DNA of 64,000 nucleotides from Phycisphaerae bacterium (GTDB lineage: Bacteria > Planctomycetota > Phycisphaerae > UBA1845): positions 1-64,000 of the forward strand of contig JAJDDW010000102.1 in assembly GCA_029260115.1 (NCBI GenBank), given 5' to 3'. This document shows positions 44,397 through 53,677 of this stretch, in pieces. Made by a program: the position numbers and the translations under genes. The first letter of the stretch is position 1. Each line of letters opens with the position of its first letter. The notes beneath the pieces are model-generated. The model made no database searches. It was not told where the DNA came from and saw only the letters and a program-made list of their open reading frames with translations.

Positions 44397-45048
44397 ATCC
44401 AACCCCACGTATCGTATGAATTAACCGGGAATCGAAACCGTTATCAATTTTTTTGCGCAGGCGGTTGATGTGAACGTCGATGACATTGGTCATCGGATCT
44501 TGGTTCATGTCCCACACATGCTCCAAGATCATGGTTCTCGATAAAACCTGGCACTTATGGCGGACAAAATACTCGAGTAGCGCGTACTCGTTAGGAGACA
44601 AGTCGATCCGACGGTCGCCGCGATGAACGCTTCGTGCCAATACATCTACCTTGAGATCAGCTACAATAATTGGGTTTGCGTGAAGATCATGACCACGGCG
44701 CAACAAGGCCCGCATGCGGGCCAACAACTCGGAAAAACTAAACGGCTTAGCGAGATAGTCATCGGCGCCAAGATCAAGACCCTTGATTCGATCGTCTACG
44801 GCGTCCCGAGCCGTCAAGCAAATTACGGGTGTTCGAATATCACGCGAACGTAGCTCACGCAATATCGAAAACCCGTCCAAACCGGGGAGCATCAGGTCGA
44901 GCACCACGGCATCGTACGTTTCAGTGATGGCCCGGTGTAGGCCATCGATCCCGTTGTCGACCAAGTCCACCGTGTAAGAAGCTTCGCGAAGACCCTTCTT
45001 CACAAAGCTGGCCACACCAGGTTCGTCTTCGATAACCAATACACGCAT
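44371..45048 (-). CDS. OmpR-family response regulator
   Basis: 226 residues from MRVLVIEDEPG, preceded by AAGGTGA. The receiver domain has acidic EDE, the phospho-acceptor Asp in DAVVLDLMLPGLDGF (about residue 51), the Thr in VICLTARDAVDDRI and Lys in GADDYLAKPF. A winged-helix OmpR/PhoB domain follows with DRRIDLSPNEYALLEYFVRH and VIDVHINRLRKKID...IRGVGY. Resembles CusR/QseB-type regulators. First gene of a run with the kinase and kup; divergent from the efflux operon across a 272-base gap, which it probably controls. Confidence 0.9.
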   Translation of the reverse strand: MRVLVIEDEPGVASFVKKGLREASYTVDLVDNGIDGLHRAITETYDAVVLDLMLPGLDGFSILRELRSRDIRTPVICLTARDAVDDRIKGLDLGADDYLAKPFSFSELLARMRALLRRGHDLHANPIIVADLKVDVLARSVHRGDRRIDLSPNEYALLEYFVRHKCQVLSRTMILEHVWDMNQDPMTNVIDVHINRLRKKIDNGFDSRLIHTIRGVGYVLRHDET

Positions 45049-45320
45049 TCTGATTTCACCTTCACATGGGGTTAACCCGGCAAACTTGCCGTGATACATT
45101 CATGGCAAGTGTAGCTCTGTCACTAACGCTCGGCAATTTTCAAATGTTAAAAAATGATTAAAGGGTCAATGGATCGTCAGAGATATCGCCTGATATTACA
45201 GCATTGTCATGTTCGTGTAATGGTAGGCTCATGTCTAATGACTACTATTGCTCTGCAGTTGATCGGCGACGCGGCCGGGGCAGCATCGTTTGTTGTAGAC
45301 GAACCATAAAGGTAATTGAT
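45049..45320. promoter_or_regulatory. Divergent promoter region of the TCS and efflux genes
   Basis: The 272-base gap between the response-regulator start and the outer-membrane protein start must hold both divergent promoters. It has an A+T-rich stretch (AAATGTTAAAAAATGATTAAA at about 45138-45158), a likely location for promoter and operator sites. No clear binding site could be assigned. Confidence 0.35.
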
Positions 45321-46253
45321 ATGCATAGAAGACCGCTTGTCCGAATCGTTATGATTGTTTCGGTTGCACTATTCGCGAGTGAGAGCCGCACTATGGCGCA
45401 ATCGCCGATGGCTCCGACCAATGGGTCGAAAGCGGCTCATACGGCTTCGCTTTCTTTAGCGACCCCGCACTACGGCAATCTTGCGTTTTGCGATTCAAAC
45501 TTGCTCTCGCTGCAATCTGGCGGTTCCGGCAATCCGAATGATGGTGCAAAATCACACGACTACCGTGAGATTAGCGACTTCTTCAACGTGCGAGAAGCGA
45601 ACGTCAATACGATTCCTGGCGAGTGGGAATTCGAACTCGAGGGCGAGTGGGTAACCGGAGCTGGAGGAGACGACGACTTCGCGTTCACGCCGAACATCAA
45701 GTATGGACTGAACGACGATATGTTCATCGAGTTCGAAGTCCGACCTCTCGTCATTGGCGACGGCGGCGACCAGGGAAATGGGGACACTTCACTGCAGTTG
45801 TTCTATCAGATCGCGCGGGAGACAGACACGTTGCCCGCGTTCGCCACTTGGGTAGAAGCCCGTTTCCCGACCGGCGAAGGCTCGTCCGGCGTTGACGGAG
45901 AACTGCATCTCAACCTTACCAAGACCCTAATGCCCGATGTTCGTGGTCATCTCGAAGGATTCGTGGAAACAGCCAACGGGGGGCGTGGCGATGAGGGTGA
46001 TGACCGTCGTGCGTTTCAGTGGGGCGCGGGTATCGGATTTGATTACCAGGTCGACGACCTCACGATCTGCACACTGAATTACCTCAATCGTAGTAGCGAA
46101 GAGTATGGAATCTCAAATCAACAGATTCTCGAAATCGGTGGCGTAAGAGAGATCGCCGAGAACCAGCATCTGAAACTGGCGTTAGATGTCGGCCTAGATG
46201 ATGAGGAGACACCGGACTTCGGCGTAAAGATTCTCTGGTCCGTAGAATGGTAA
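45321..46253 (+). CDS. Outer-membrane beta-barrel-like protein
   Basis: 310 residues from MHRRPLVRIVMIV with AAAGG upstream. Signal peptide at 1-27 (VSVALFASESRTMAQ). From about residue 100 it alternates short beta segments such as EWEFELEGEWVTG, PNIKYGLNDDMFIEFEVRPL, SLQLFYQI, HLNLTKTL, RAFQWGAGIGFDYQVDDL and ends VKILWSVEW with a terminal aromatic residue, the usual outer-membrane barrel finish. No specific family recognised. It starts the efflux operon and overlaps the next gene by seven bases, so it may be a porin-like or metal-handling partner of the pump. Confidence 0.6.
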   Translation: MHRRPLVRIVMIVSVALFASESRTMAQSPMAPTNGSKAAHTASLSLATPHYGNLAFCDSNLLSLQSGGSGNPNDGAKSHDYREISDFFNVREANVNTIPGEWEFELEGEWVTGAGGDDDFAFTPNIKYGLNDDMFIEFEVRPLVIGDGGDQGNGDTSLQLFYQIARETDTLPAFATWVEARFPTGEGSSGVDGELHLNLTKTLMPDVRGHLEGFVETANGGRGDEGDDRRAFQWGAGIGFDYQVDDLTICTLNYLNRSSEEYGISNQQILEIGGVREIAENQHLKLALDVGLDDEETPDFGVKILWSVEW

Positions 46254-47815
46254 GAGTAGGGTATTGTATCACAACGAGACTCACCGCTCCGTGGGGCGTA
46301 CCACGCTCGGTAGCGATTGTTGCATGGTGTCTTAGTCTCTCTGGCTGCGTGACCGTCGATCCTCGCCCTGACTTTGATCGTGCCCAGCAGATGGTAGCTG
46401 CGCGCACTGGGGTTGATCAGGTGTACGATCCCGATGCTTCTTCGGATATTGAGGAAACAATAGCGGCATTGTTGGTCGATGGAGTCACGACGGATGAAGC
46501 CATTCAAATTGCGTTGCTCAATAACAGGCAGTTCCAGTTGTTATTTCAAGAAATCGGCGTATCTCGTTCAGACGTGGTTCAATCTGGCCTGCTTTCGAAT
46601 CCTTCGATCGGACTAAGCTCCCGCTTTCCTGAGGCTGGTGGCCGATCTAATTTCACGCTCACCTTCGCGCAGCAGATAGCTGATCTCTGGCAGATTCCAG
46701 TTCGCAAAAGAATCGCAGAAGCCGCGCTCGAGCAAACCATCCTCAACATCGTGCACGAGGCCAGCAAACTTGCCTTGGAAGTCAAACGCAATTGCTACCA
46801 AGTGATGGCCCTCAAGCAATTGGAAACCATCGCGCTCGAATCGACGGAAATAGCTAACAGATCGCTAACACTTGCTGAAGATCGGTTTGAGGCTGGCGAA
46901 GGTGGGAAGGTGGATGTCAATCTCGCGCGAGCCAGTGCGCTAAGCGGTAGATCACGAACGATGGGGCTTCACCGCGAAGCCGAGCTTGCCCAGACAACAC
47001 TAGCACACACGCTTGGCTTAGCTAGATGGCGCGAACCGTGGACGCTTAACGATTCCTTGCCGCAAGACACTATTCTGTTCAAAGATGATGACTCGCTTTT
47101 GGTCTACGCGATGACGCAACGGTTAGATGCCCGCGCCGCAGCTATGAAAGTGCAGGCGGCGGAGGATGAAATCAAACGGCAGTACTTGAGCATTTTTCCT
47201 AACGTCACGTTGGGCGTCGAATGGGAACGCCCGGAACGAAGGTCTGCCCCTGGTCGCAACATCTTAGCTGACACCGCCCGTTCCTCCGTCGCGAACGGAC
47301 GGCTTACCGCGCCCAGCATCCAATCTCGCGGTGAAAGGAAACGAGAACGGCGACAGAGCATTGATTCGCTGATTGGTCCTACACTCGACATTACCCTGCC
47401 GATTTGGGATCAGAATCAGGCCCAGATTGCCAAGGCTCAATTTCTAGCAGTCAAAGCGCGAAAGGCATACGAAGCAATCCTTGACGATGTCTCGCGCGAT
47501 CTTCAACAAGCTCAAACCGTTGCGACGAGTGCCTCGCAACTAGTCAAATTTTTCGAGGATGAATCGTTACCGCATGCGCTGCAAAGTGTTGATGCCGCCC
47601 AGCGGGCCTATCGGGCCGGAAATTTGGACATTCTAGTGCTGCTTGACGCACAAAAAACACTCGTCGCTCAGCAAGAAGCTGACATCGGCGCGAATCGAGA
47701 TTTTGCTATCGCCATGGCTGAGCTACGTCGGGCTACGGGAGGGCGTTTGCCTTCGGAGTCAGGTGACGAAACAATAGAAAACCATCCTCACAGCCCCGAC
47801 ACGGAGACACCGTAA
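46247..47815 (+). CDS. TolC-like outer-membrane efflux lipoprotein
   Basis: 522 residues with a lipoprotein signal peptide ending in LSLSGC at about 35, so the mature protein is anchored by lipid. The rest has the repeated coiled-coil pattern of outer-membrane efflux channels: ALLVDG-x-TTDEAIQIALLNNRQFQLLFQEIG, LLSNPSIGLS, RQA-x-ALEQ..., then a second half with VYAMTQRLDARA and SIFPNVTLGVEWERP...LDITLPIWDQNQAQI. Similar to CusC/NodT. It forms the exit duct for the RND pump encoded two genes downstream. The last codon's TAA overlaps the ATG of the small lipoprotein gene. Confidence 0.85.
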   Translation: MVRVGYCITTRLTAPWGVPRSVAIVAWCLSLSGCVTVDPRPDFDRAQQMVAARTGVDQVYDPDASSDIEETIAALLVDGVTTDEAIQIALLNNRQFQLLFQEIGVSRSDVVQSGLLSNPSIGLSSRFPEAGGRSNFTLTFAQQIADLWQIPVRKRIAEAALEQTILNIVHEASKLALEVKRNCYQVMALKQLETIALESTEIANRSLTLAEDRFEAGEGGKVDVNLARASALSGRSRTMGLHREAELAQTTLAHTLGLARWREPWTLNDSLPQDTILFKDDDSLLVYAMTQRLDARAAAMKVQAAEDEIKRQYLSIFPNVTLGVEWERPERRSAPGRNILADTARSSVANGRLTAPSIQSRGERKRERRQSIDSLIGPTLDITLPIWDQNQAQIAKAQFLAVKARKAYEAILDDVSRDLQQAQTVATSASQLVKFFEDESLPHALQSVDAAQRAYRAGNLDILVLLDAQKTLVAQQEADIGANRDFAIAMAELRRATGGRLPSESGDETIENHPHSPDTETP

Positions 47816-48000
47816 TGGCTAAGCGTGTTCGCAATATCATCATTCACATTTTTGTCGCTTCGGGCTGGTTGATGTTGATGACTGGATGCGAGGGCACTAT
47901 GTATCAATCCTTGTGCGTAAACTTATCCGCGTCATCATCCGACTTAGCTTCGTTCGCCCAGCAGTTCGCACAAGAAGCGTTAGCCGCATTCTTATTCTAA
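47815..48000 (+). CDS. Small lipoprotein inside the efflux operon
   Basis: 61 residues. Its ATG overlaps the TAA of the TolC-like gene and it ends 14 bases before the RND pump gene, so it is translated in the operon. A lipobox LMTGC near residue 25 gives a mature lipoprotein of about 37 residues (CEGTMYQSLCVNL...). No family recognised. Its placement suggests a pump accessory or assembly peptide. Confidence 0.5.
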   Translation: MAKRVRNIIIHIFVASGWLMLMTGCEGTMYQSLCVNLSASSSDLASFAQQFAQEALAAFLF

Positions 48001-48014
48001 GATCAAACATAAAG

Positions 48015-51000
48015 ATGACTATAAAACACTCACCAGCCAACGAGCCGCATCAGCCACAGAGATCATCTGGTGCTATGCCCAGCTTGAAAAAAGAAGGGTT
48101 CTATGTCCGCCATCAGAAGGGCATTCTCTTCATCACGTTGGTTTTGTGTCTTGGCGGTGCTTATGCTGCGTATCGCATGCCCTCTTCGGTGTTTCCTCAA
48201 ACAGACTTTCCGCGGGTCGTCATCCTCGTAGACAGCGGAGTCATGCCGGCTGATGAGATGATGGCTACAATCACGCGGCCCATCGAGGAATCGATGAAAG
48301 ATATTCCCGGCGCGGTTAACATCCGTTCCGCTACCGGGCGTGGGGCAGCCGAGATCAACGTGTTTTTTACATGGCGGACGGACATGGTCCAGGCCGAGCT
48401 TTACGTGCTTGGTCGATTGTCACAAATCCGCAGCACGCTACCTGCCAATGCATCAACCGCAGTACAGCGTCTGACCTTCTCAGCCTTTCCTATGATAGGA
48501 GTCAGTCTTACAAGCGCAACGCGGAGTATGACAGACTTGTGGCAGACGGCGAGATACGACATCAAACCTCGCTTTTTGCGCATCAATGGCGTGGCACGGG
48601 TCGGGCTTGTTGGCGGCGACGTTCCAGAGTTCCATGTGCTGGTCGATCCGGCCAAACTCGCGGCCTATCGCCTGACACTTCAGCAGGTTAGCGACGAACT
48701 AGCAAAGACAAACAAATTCGTCTCCGCCGGTATGCACGAGGAAAATCATCAACTCTATCTGACACTTGTCGATGGCCGAGTTGGAAGTCGTGCGGATATT
48801 GAAGATGTCGTTGTTGCCTGGGCGTCCGGAGCGCCGGTTCACGTGCGCGACGTGGCCACTGTGAGACCAGGCGCTGCCCCCAGATTCAATATAGTCTCTG
48901 CAAACGGCGTAGACGCGGTTCTGTTAAATATATACGCCCTGCCGGATGGCAGCGCGCTCAGCATTGAGCAGGACCTCCAGAAGGAGTTGTCCACGCTTCG
49001 AAAAGAGCTACCTTCCGACATACAATTATCATTTTTCTACGACCAGTCGTTGTTCGTCCGCGAAGGGGTGGCTAGCGTATGGGAGAGTATCATCATTGGA
49101 CTTGTCCTGTCGGTGTTCGTGCTCTTTGCATTTTTACGGTCCACGACCACCACGCTAGTTGCTGCAGTTGCCATCCCCGTTACGATTCTTGTCACCATGG
49201 CTGGTATGAGTCTATTCCATATGAGTTTCAATTTGATGACACTCGGTGGCATTGCTGCTGCGATCGGTATGGTCATAGACGATGCTATCGTTATCGTCGA
49301 ATCAATTTACGCCAAAACTTGCGCCGGGCACGCACCACGCCACGCAGCCTTGTTAGCTGTTCGAGAAGTTGGAATTCCACTTATCGGCAGCACACTCACT
49401 CCAGTCGTGGTTTTCATCCCGCTTACATACCTTGATGGCGTACCCGGCGTCTTCTTTCGTGCGTTGGCGCTGACGATGGTCATCGCACTACTGACTTCCC
49501 TCGTACTAGCCGTCACGCTCACACCAACGCTAGGAAGCTTGCTTATTCGTGGCAAGAAAGGGCCGGTACAGGATGAACTCGAACAAGGTGGTCCCATATT
49601 GCGAAGGATCATCGGCGGTTATGAATGGGTCATGCGTCGGGCGCTGGGTCATCTCGCGATGTCAACCATGTGTATCATCGCGGTAGTCGCGATGGGGATG
49701 CTGCTATATACCCGGTTAGAAACGGATTTTTTACCCGCCCAGGATGAGGGCGCATTTGTGTTGGATTACTTCTCCCGCCCGGGCACCAGTCTTTCCGAAA
49801 CCGATCGCATGCTGCGTCACGTCGAGGAAATTCTTTGTAGCACACCCGAAGTGGAAGGCTATTCCAGACGCACAGGCGCGCGACTAGCACTGGCTATCGC
49901 AGAGCCGAACACTGGAGATTTTCTTGTCAAATTGCGACCGGAGCGGCAGCGAAACACGGAAGAAGTCATCGATGAACTTCGCGAACGAATTAGCGCAGCA
50001 GAACCAGCGCTCGCAACGGAATTTCCCGGCGTACTTGGTGACTTGATCGGCGATCTCACTTGGTCACCAGACCCGATCGAAATAAAAATCTTCGCATCTG
50101 ACACGAAGAAACTTAAAGAATTAGCTACTAAGATCGCTGAAGTAATCGAAACCGTTCCCGGCGTCGTTGATGTCAATGACGGCCTGATCGTGGCTGGTCC
50201 ATCGCTCACATTCAAAATCCGCCGAGCGGATGCCGCGCGCGTCGGGCTTAGCACTGACGAGATTGGGACGACGTTACACACCGCACTATTGGGTACAAGC
50301 GCGTCATATGTTTTAGAAGGTGATCGTACGATTGGCGTGCGCGTGATGCTAACGAGCGATCGAGGGGAGCGAGCCGCAGATATAGCTAGCCTTCCATTAC
50401 GCACACCGACGGGATCACAGGTAACACTCGATGAGGTCACGTACGTCGAGCACCGGCCAGGCTTGCTTGAGCGTCACCGAGAAGACCTCCGAGAGTTGAT
50501 CGCCGTGTCTGGCCGACTGACCGGTCGTGACCTGGGTAGCGGGATAGCTGCAATCAAAAAAAAGCTGACGCAGGAAGTGGATGTACCGTCGGATGTTTCA
50601 ATAGAATTCGGCGGACTTTACGAACAGCAACAGGAATCATTCCGTAATCTGATAATGGTATTAGTCATGGCTATCCTGTTGGTTTACGGCGTGCTTCTCA
50701 TCGAATTTCGCTCAATCTTACATCCTCTCGCCATCGTCATCGGAGCCGTGCTTGCGATGTTTGGCGTGATCGCATCGCTGTGGCTAACCGGCACATCGCT
50801 AAACATTGTCTCGTTCCTTGGTGCTATCATCGGCGTCGGCATCGTCGCCAAGAATGGCATTCTCATGCTGGATTTCGTAGACCACCTACGTGCCCAGGGC
50901 ATGACACTGGTTGAGGCGCTAGTACAATCAGGCAGGCGCCGTCTTCGCCCTGTGCTCATGACGTCAATGACTACTTTCCTCGGGCTTTTGCCGCTGGCTT

Positions 51001-51194
51001 ATGGTGTCGGGGCTGGCGCGGACATGCTCCGACCATTGGCCATCGCGGTGATCGGCGCACTCTGCATTTCGCTACTTCTCTCGCTCATCGCGACGCCGGT
51101 TTGTTATTACTTACTGATACGCGTGTTCCGCCTCGACGGTCGCGTGGCCAACGAAACATCGATTATGGGTGTGTCCGTTATACGAGAGGATTGA
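48015..51194 (+). CDS. RND efflux pump, inner-membrane permease
   Basis: 1059 residues from MTIKHSPANEPHQ; the longer upstream frame is inside the small lipoprotein gene. Twelve membrane helices in two blocks around large periplasmic loops: first helix YVRHQKGILFITLVLCLGG, then FPQTDFPRVVILVDSGVMPADEM, MGATITRPIE-type docking region, GGIAAAIGMVIDDAIVIVESIY in TM4 with the proton-relay aspartates, and GAIIGVGIVAKNGILMLDF in TM10. Matches HAE1/MexF- or CzcA/CusA-type pumps, i.e. proton-driven efflux across both membranes. Absence of clear Met-rich metal sites means substrate cannot be set. Partner genes lie on both sides. Confidence 0.88.
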   Translation: MTIKHSPANEPHQPQRSSGAMPSLKKEGFYVRHQKGILFITLVLCLGGAYAAYRMPSSVFPQTDFPRVVILVDSGVMPADEMMATITRPIEESMKDIPGAVNIRSATGRGAAEINVFFTWRTDMVQAELYVLGRLSQIRSTLPANASTAVQRLTFSAFPMIGVSLTSATRSMTDLWQTARYDIKPRFLRINGVARVGLVGGDVPEFHVLVDPAKLAAYRLTLQQVSDELAKTNKFVSAGMHEENHQLYLTLVDGRVGSRADIEDVVVAWASGAPVHVRDVATVRPGAAPRFNIVSANGVDAVLLNIYALPDGSALSIEQDLQKELSTLRKELPSDIQLSFFYDQSLFVREGVASVWESIIIGLVLSVFVLFAFLRSTTTTLVAAVAIPVTILVTMAGMSLFHMSFNLMTLGGIAAAIGMVIDDAIVIVESIYAKTCAGHAPRHAALLAVREVGIPLIGSTLTPVVVFIPLTYLDGVPGVFFRALALTMVIALLTSLVLAVTLTPTLGSLLIRGKKGPVQDELEQGGPILRRIIGGYEWVMRRALGHLAMSTMCIIAVVAMGMLLYTRLETDFLPAQDEGAFVLDYFSRPGTSLSETDRMLRHVEEILCSTPEVEGYSRRTGARLALAIAEPNTGDFLVKLRPERQRNTEEVIDELRERISAAEPALATEFPGVLGDLIGDLTWSPDPIEIKIFASDTKKLKELATKIAEVIETVPGVVDVNDGLIVAGPSLTFKIRRADAARVGLSTDEIGTTLHTALLGTSASYVLEGDRTIGVRVMLTSDRGERAADIASLPLRTPTGSQVTLDEVTYVEHRPGLLERHREDLRELIAVSGRLTGRDLGSGIAAIKKKLTQEVDVPSDVSIEFGGLYEQQQESFRNLIMVLVMAILLVYGVLLIEFRSILHPLAIVIGAVLAMFGVIASLWLTGTSLNIVSFLGAIIGVGIVAKNGILMLDFVDHLRAQGMTLVEALVQSGRRRLRPVLMTSMTTFLGLLPLAYGVGAGADMLRPLAIAVIGALCISLLLSLIATPVCYYLLIRVFRLDGRVANETSIMGVSVIRED

Positions 51195-51198
51195 AAAC

Positions 51199-52503
51199 AT
51201 GCCGCAGCGTAAACATCTCACGAAATTCCGAATTCTATGTCGCCCGAGTGGGCGTCGATGGGATTGGCGTTACGCGGTATGCCTAGCCTGCTTGCCGGGT
51301 ATCATCGGCTGCGCTTCGAATCACGAAGGTGAGGAACAGGAGGAATCTAGTCCGTCATCTCCCGTACCTGTTAGTGTAGCAAAGGCGCTACTGATAACGC
51401 TACGACCTTCTATAGACCTCGTGGGTACGCTGGAGGGCATGCCCGAGCGAACCGCCATCATCGCCCCGCAAATCGCAGGTCGAATCCAGAGCGTGTCGGT
51501 TGTGGAAGGGGCGATTGTCAATCGCGGGCACGCACTCGTACAAATTGATAATCGACAATCGGAAGCAGAAAGAATGCGAGCCCAAGCCGTCGTTGGACAA
51601 CAACAGGCCGCGCTTGATCGTTTGAAACACGGATATCTTCCGCAGGAAATCGAAATCGCAAAGCAAGATGAGCGACAGGCGAAATCTGAATTGGAATCGC
51701 TACGTCTTAGTCTGGATGCCACAGCTACGCTGCACGAAAACAACGAGGTTTCCGACGTAGAGTTCAAAAAACTTCAAGCCATGATGCAGCGCGACGAAGC
51801 CGCCTATGCTGCGGCATCAGCCAAGCTCGATCTATACCAAGTCGGCACACGTCCGGAAGTGATAGCCGAAGCCCAGGCACAACTCGACGTGGCCCAAGCC
51901 GAATTGGTCCGCGCCCAATTAGCCGTAGAATTTTGCACGATCACTAGCCCTATTGACGGTGTCGTGACGCAGCTGCTTTCTCGTGCAGGCATGAACGTTG
52001 CACAGTCGGATCAGTTAGCCACCATCGTAGACCTTTCGCAGATTTTTGTTCGCCTGCGCGTACCAAGCGGATATTTGATGAGTGTGAAGCAAGACGCCCG
52101 CGTAGACGTAGACATCCCATCGCTGGGGGAGCAGAGTTTTAAGGGAAAAATACAGCGATTTAGTGGCCAGGCAGATCCCATCACTGGAGATGTTCAGGCC
52201 TTCGCAGTTTTACAAAATACCGCAGGCCTTTTTAGGCCAGGACTAGCATGCAGGGTTCGTGTCTGGTTGCCACCGATCCAGCAAGCACTCGTGGTTCCCG
52301 TATCCGCAGTAGCGGATCGTGAGGGAACTTCGGTCTTGCATGTCGTCCGCAATAACAAAGCCTACGAAGTCGAGGTGAGCATCGGTGTGGAAACCCGAGA
52401 GCATGTGCAGATCACTGAGGGCCTATCAGCCGACGATACCGTCATTACGGCGGGCGGGTATGGATTGCCAGAAGGCTGCCCCGTAGATATAAAATCAAAA
52501 TAG
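51199..52503 (+). CDS. RND membrane-fusion protein (periplasmic adaptor)
   Basis: 434 residues from MPQRKHLTKF with GAGAGGA upstream, four bases after the pump gene. A lipoprotein signal with IIGCAS (about residue 40) anchors it. Then LVGTLEGMPERTAIIAPQIAGRIQSV and VIVNRGHALVQIDNRQ form the lipoyl half-motifs around a coiled-coil hairpin (VGQQQAALDRLKHG...); a beta-barrel follows with IYAPFDGVV-like ITSPIDGVVTQLLSRAG and ends in VSAVADREG-x-SVLHVVRNNKA. Connects the RND pump to the TolC-like channel. Closes the core efflux operon. Confidence 0.85.
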   Translation: MPQRKHLTKFRILCRPSGRRWDWRYAVCLACLPGIIGCASNHEGEEQEESSPSSPVPVSVAKALLITLRPSIDLVGTLEGMPERTAIIAPQIAGRIQSVSVVEGAIVNRGHALVQIDNRQSEAERMRAQAVVGQQQAALDRLKHGYLPQEIEIAKQDERQAKSELESLRLSLDATATLHENNEVSDVEFKKLQAMMQRDEAAYAAASAKLDLYQVGTRPEVIAEAQAQLDVAQAELVRAQLAVEFCTITSPIDGVVTQLLSRAGMNVAQSDQLATIVDLSQIFVRLRVPSGYLMSVKQDARVDVDIPSLGEQSFKGKIQRFSGQADPITGDVQAFAVLQNTAGLFRPGLACRVRVWLPPIQQALVVPVSAVADREGTSVLHVVRNNKAYEVEVSIGVETREHVQITEGLSADDTVITAGGYGLPEGCPVDIKSK

Positions 52504-52608
52504 TGTTCGCAATCGAATTCCTGCTATGCAGTGAGATTGCGAAAGGGCACAAGCGGTCCAGTCCTATCGGCTGGATGTTGGATGTTGTTTTTTCGTGGGA
52601 ACACAGAG

Positions 52609-53094
52609 ATGATGCCTGGAGTTGTATACTTTCTCGTACTAGTAGGAGGCGTACTTTTCGCCGTTCTCGGCCATCGTTTTGGCCGACGATTTGTACCCAA
52701 GCAAGCTGCACTCAAGCCGTTTTATAGTCGCCTGTGTCAGATTTCGCCCGATGATCCTTGTCCGTGTGATAAGTCCAATTCTACGAGCAAGGCGTACAAA
52801 CATTGCTGCCGTGCTAGTGACTTGGAGAATCTTGAGCAGGAGGTCAGGCAAGTTATCTGGACTGATTGGATGCGTCGATCATCTGGTCGAAGTCAGATGA
52901 GGTCTATGAAACTTCGGCTCGAAGATTTTCCCATGTCAGAGTTCAGCTTACCTGAATGGGTCGCGCATCCGGAAGATCATACTTTTCCGATTGACGAGGA
53001 AATAGTTCGTGCCTGGACACCATTGCAGCGCCACGCCGGATCACCTGGAGGTGGGCTGAGTGGCGCCGATTTTGGTGGAGACTTGCCATTGTAG
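52609..53094 (+). CDS. SEC-C motif protein with N-terminal membrane helix
   Basis: 161 residues from MMPGVVYFLVL (ATG at 52609). One membrane helix (about 4-22) is followed by a zinc-binding SEC-C-like motif at about 45-68, DDPCPCDKSN...AYKHCC, with four cysteines in the arrangement C-x-C-x(n)-CC. SEC-C motifs occur at the C-termini of SecA and many other proteins and bind zinc and partner proteins. Here the motif sits in the middle of a small membrane-tethered protein; the C-terminal half is acidic and unassigned. It follows the efflux operon by 105 bases; a shared role is uncertain. Confidence 0.55.
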   Translation: MMPGVVYFLVLVGGVLFAVLGHRFGRRFVPKQAALKPFYSRLCQISPDDPCPCDKSNSTSKAYKHCCRASDLENLEQEVRQVIWTDWMRRSSGRSQMRSMKLRLEDFPMSEFSLPEWVAHPEDHTFPIDEEIVRAWTPLQRHAGSPGGGLSGADFGGDLPL

Positions 53095-53215
53095 ATCATG
53101 CCAATTATTGAGTATTCAAGCATGCCTAGTTCGTCCATTTCCTATTACTTACTCCCATCAAAAACTTTTTTAGTATAACTGTGATGCTAAACGAGTGAAG
53201 AAAAGAGTGAAGAAC

Positions 53216-53289
53216 AGGTGTCAGGTTGAATTATTTCATAATTGTCATCCAGATTCAGCTCCGATGTCAAACAATTCAACCTGACACCT
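53216..53289. repeat. REP-like hairpin, copy 1
   Basis: AGGTGTCAGGTTGAATT pairs perfectly with AATTCAACCTGACACCT across about 40 bases. A near-identical element lies at 58431-58509. The GGTGTCAGGTTGAAT ends are those of hairpins mobilised by REP-associated (Y1) tyrosine transposases; no such transposase is in the window. Confidence 0.6.
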
Positions 53290-53324
53290 TTTCTCCTCTG
53301 GATTTGAGACGAGCGTTGGTTGGG

Positions 53325-53378
53325 TCGAGCTTCCAATACAATCTCCTTACCTCGAGCTTCCATTACGATCTCCTTACC
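53325..53378 (+). repeat. Tandem duplication of a 27-base unit
   Basis: TCGAGCTTCCAATACAATCT-CCTTACC is followed directly by a copy with two differences. No coding potential. The following stretch to 53677 holds no gene that I can support. Confidence 0.5.
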
Positions 53379-53677
53379 TGATGCGAGGGCGGCGAGATTT
53401 CGGATACGCCAGCGTCACACCATCCCTCGACTTCGCGTTGCCGCAGTAAGAGGTGACGTGGGCTGAATCGAAATATCTAAAGCCGCGCCCGCAACCTGGT
53501 TGGGGTAAATGCCAAATGGCAATTCTGCGCCTCTACAAGTGCCCTCCGCGATAGCGCCAGCGTTTTGGCTTATATTAGAGAGGCGGCGGGCTGAGGATTC
53601 TCCTTTGACATGGGGATGCACAAGGGCCCGCCACGACTCTTTCGAATCGTCGGGCCCCGGTTCCGCACCCTCTAGGC

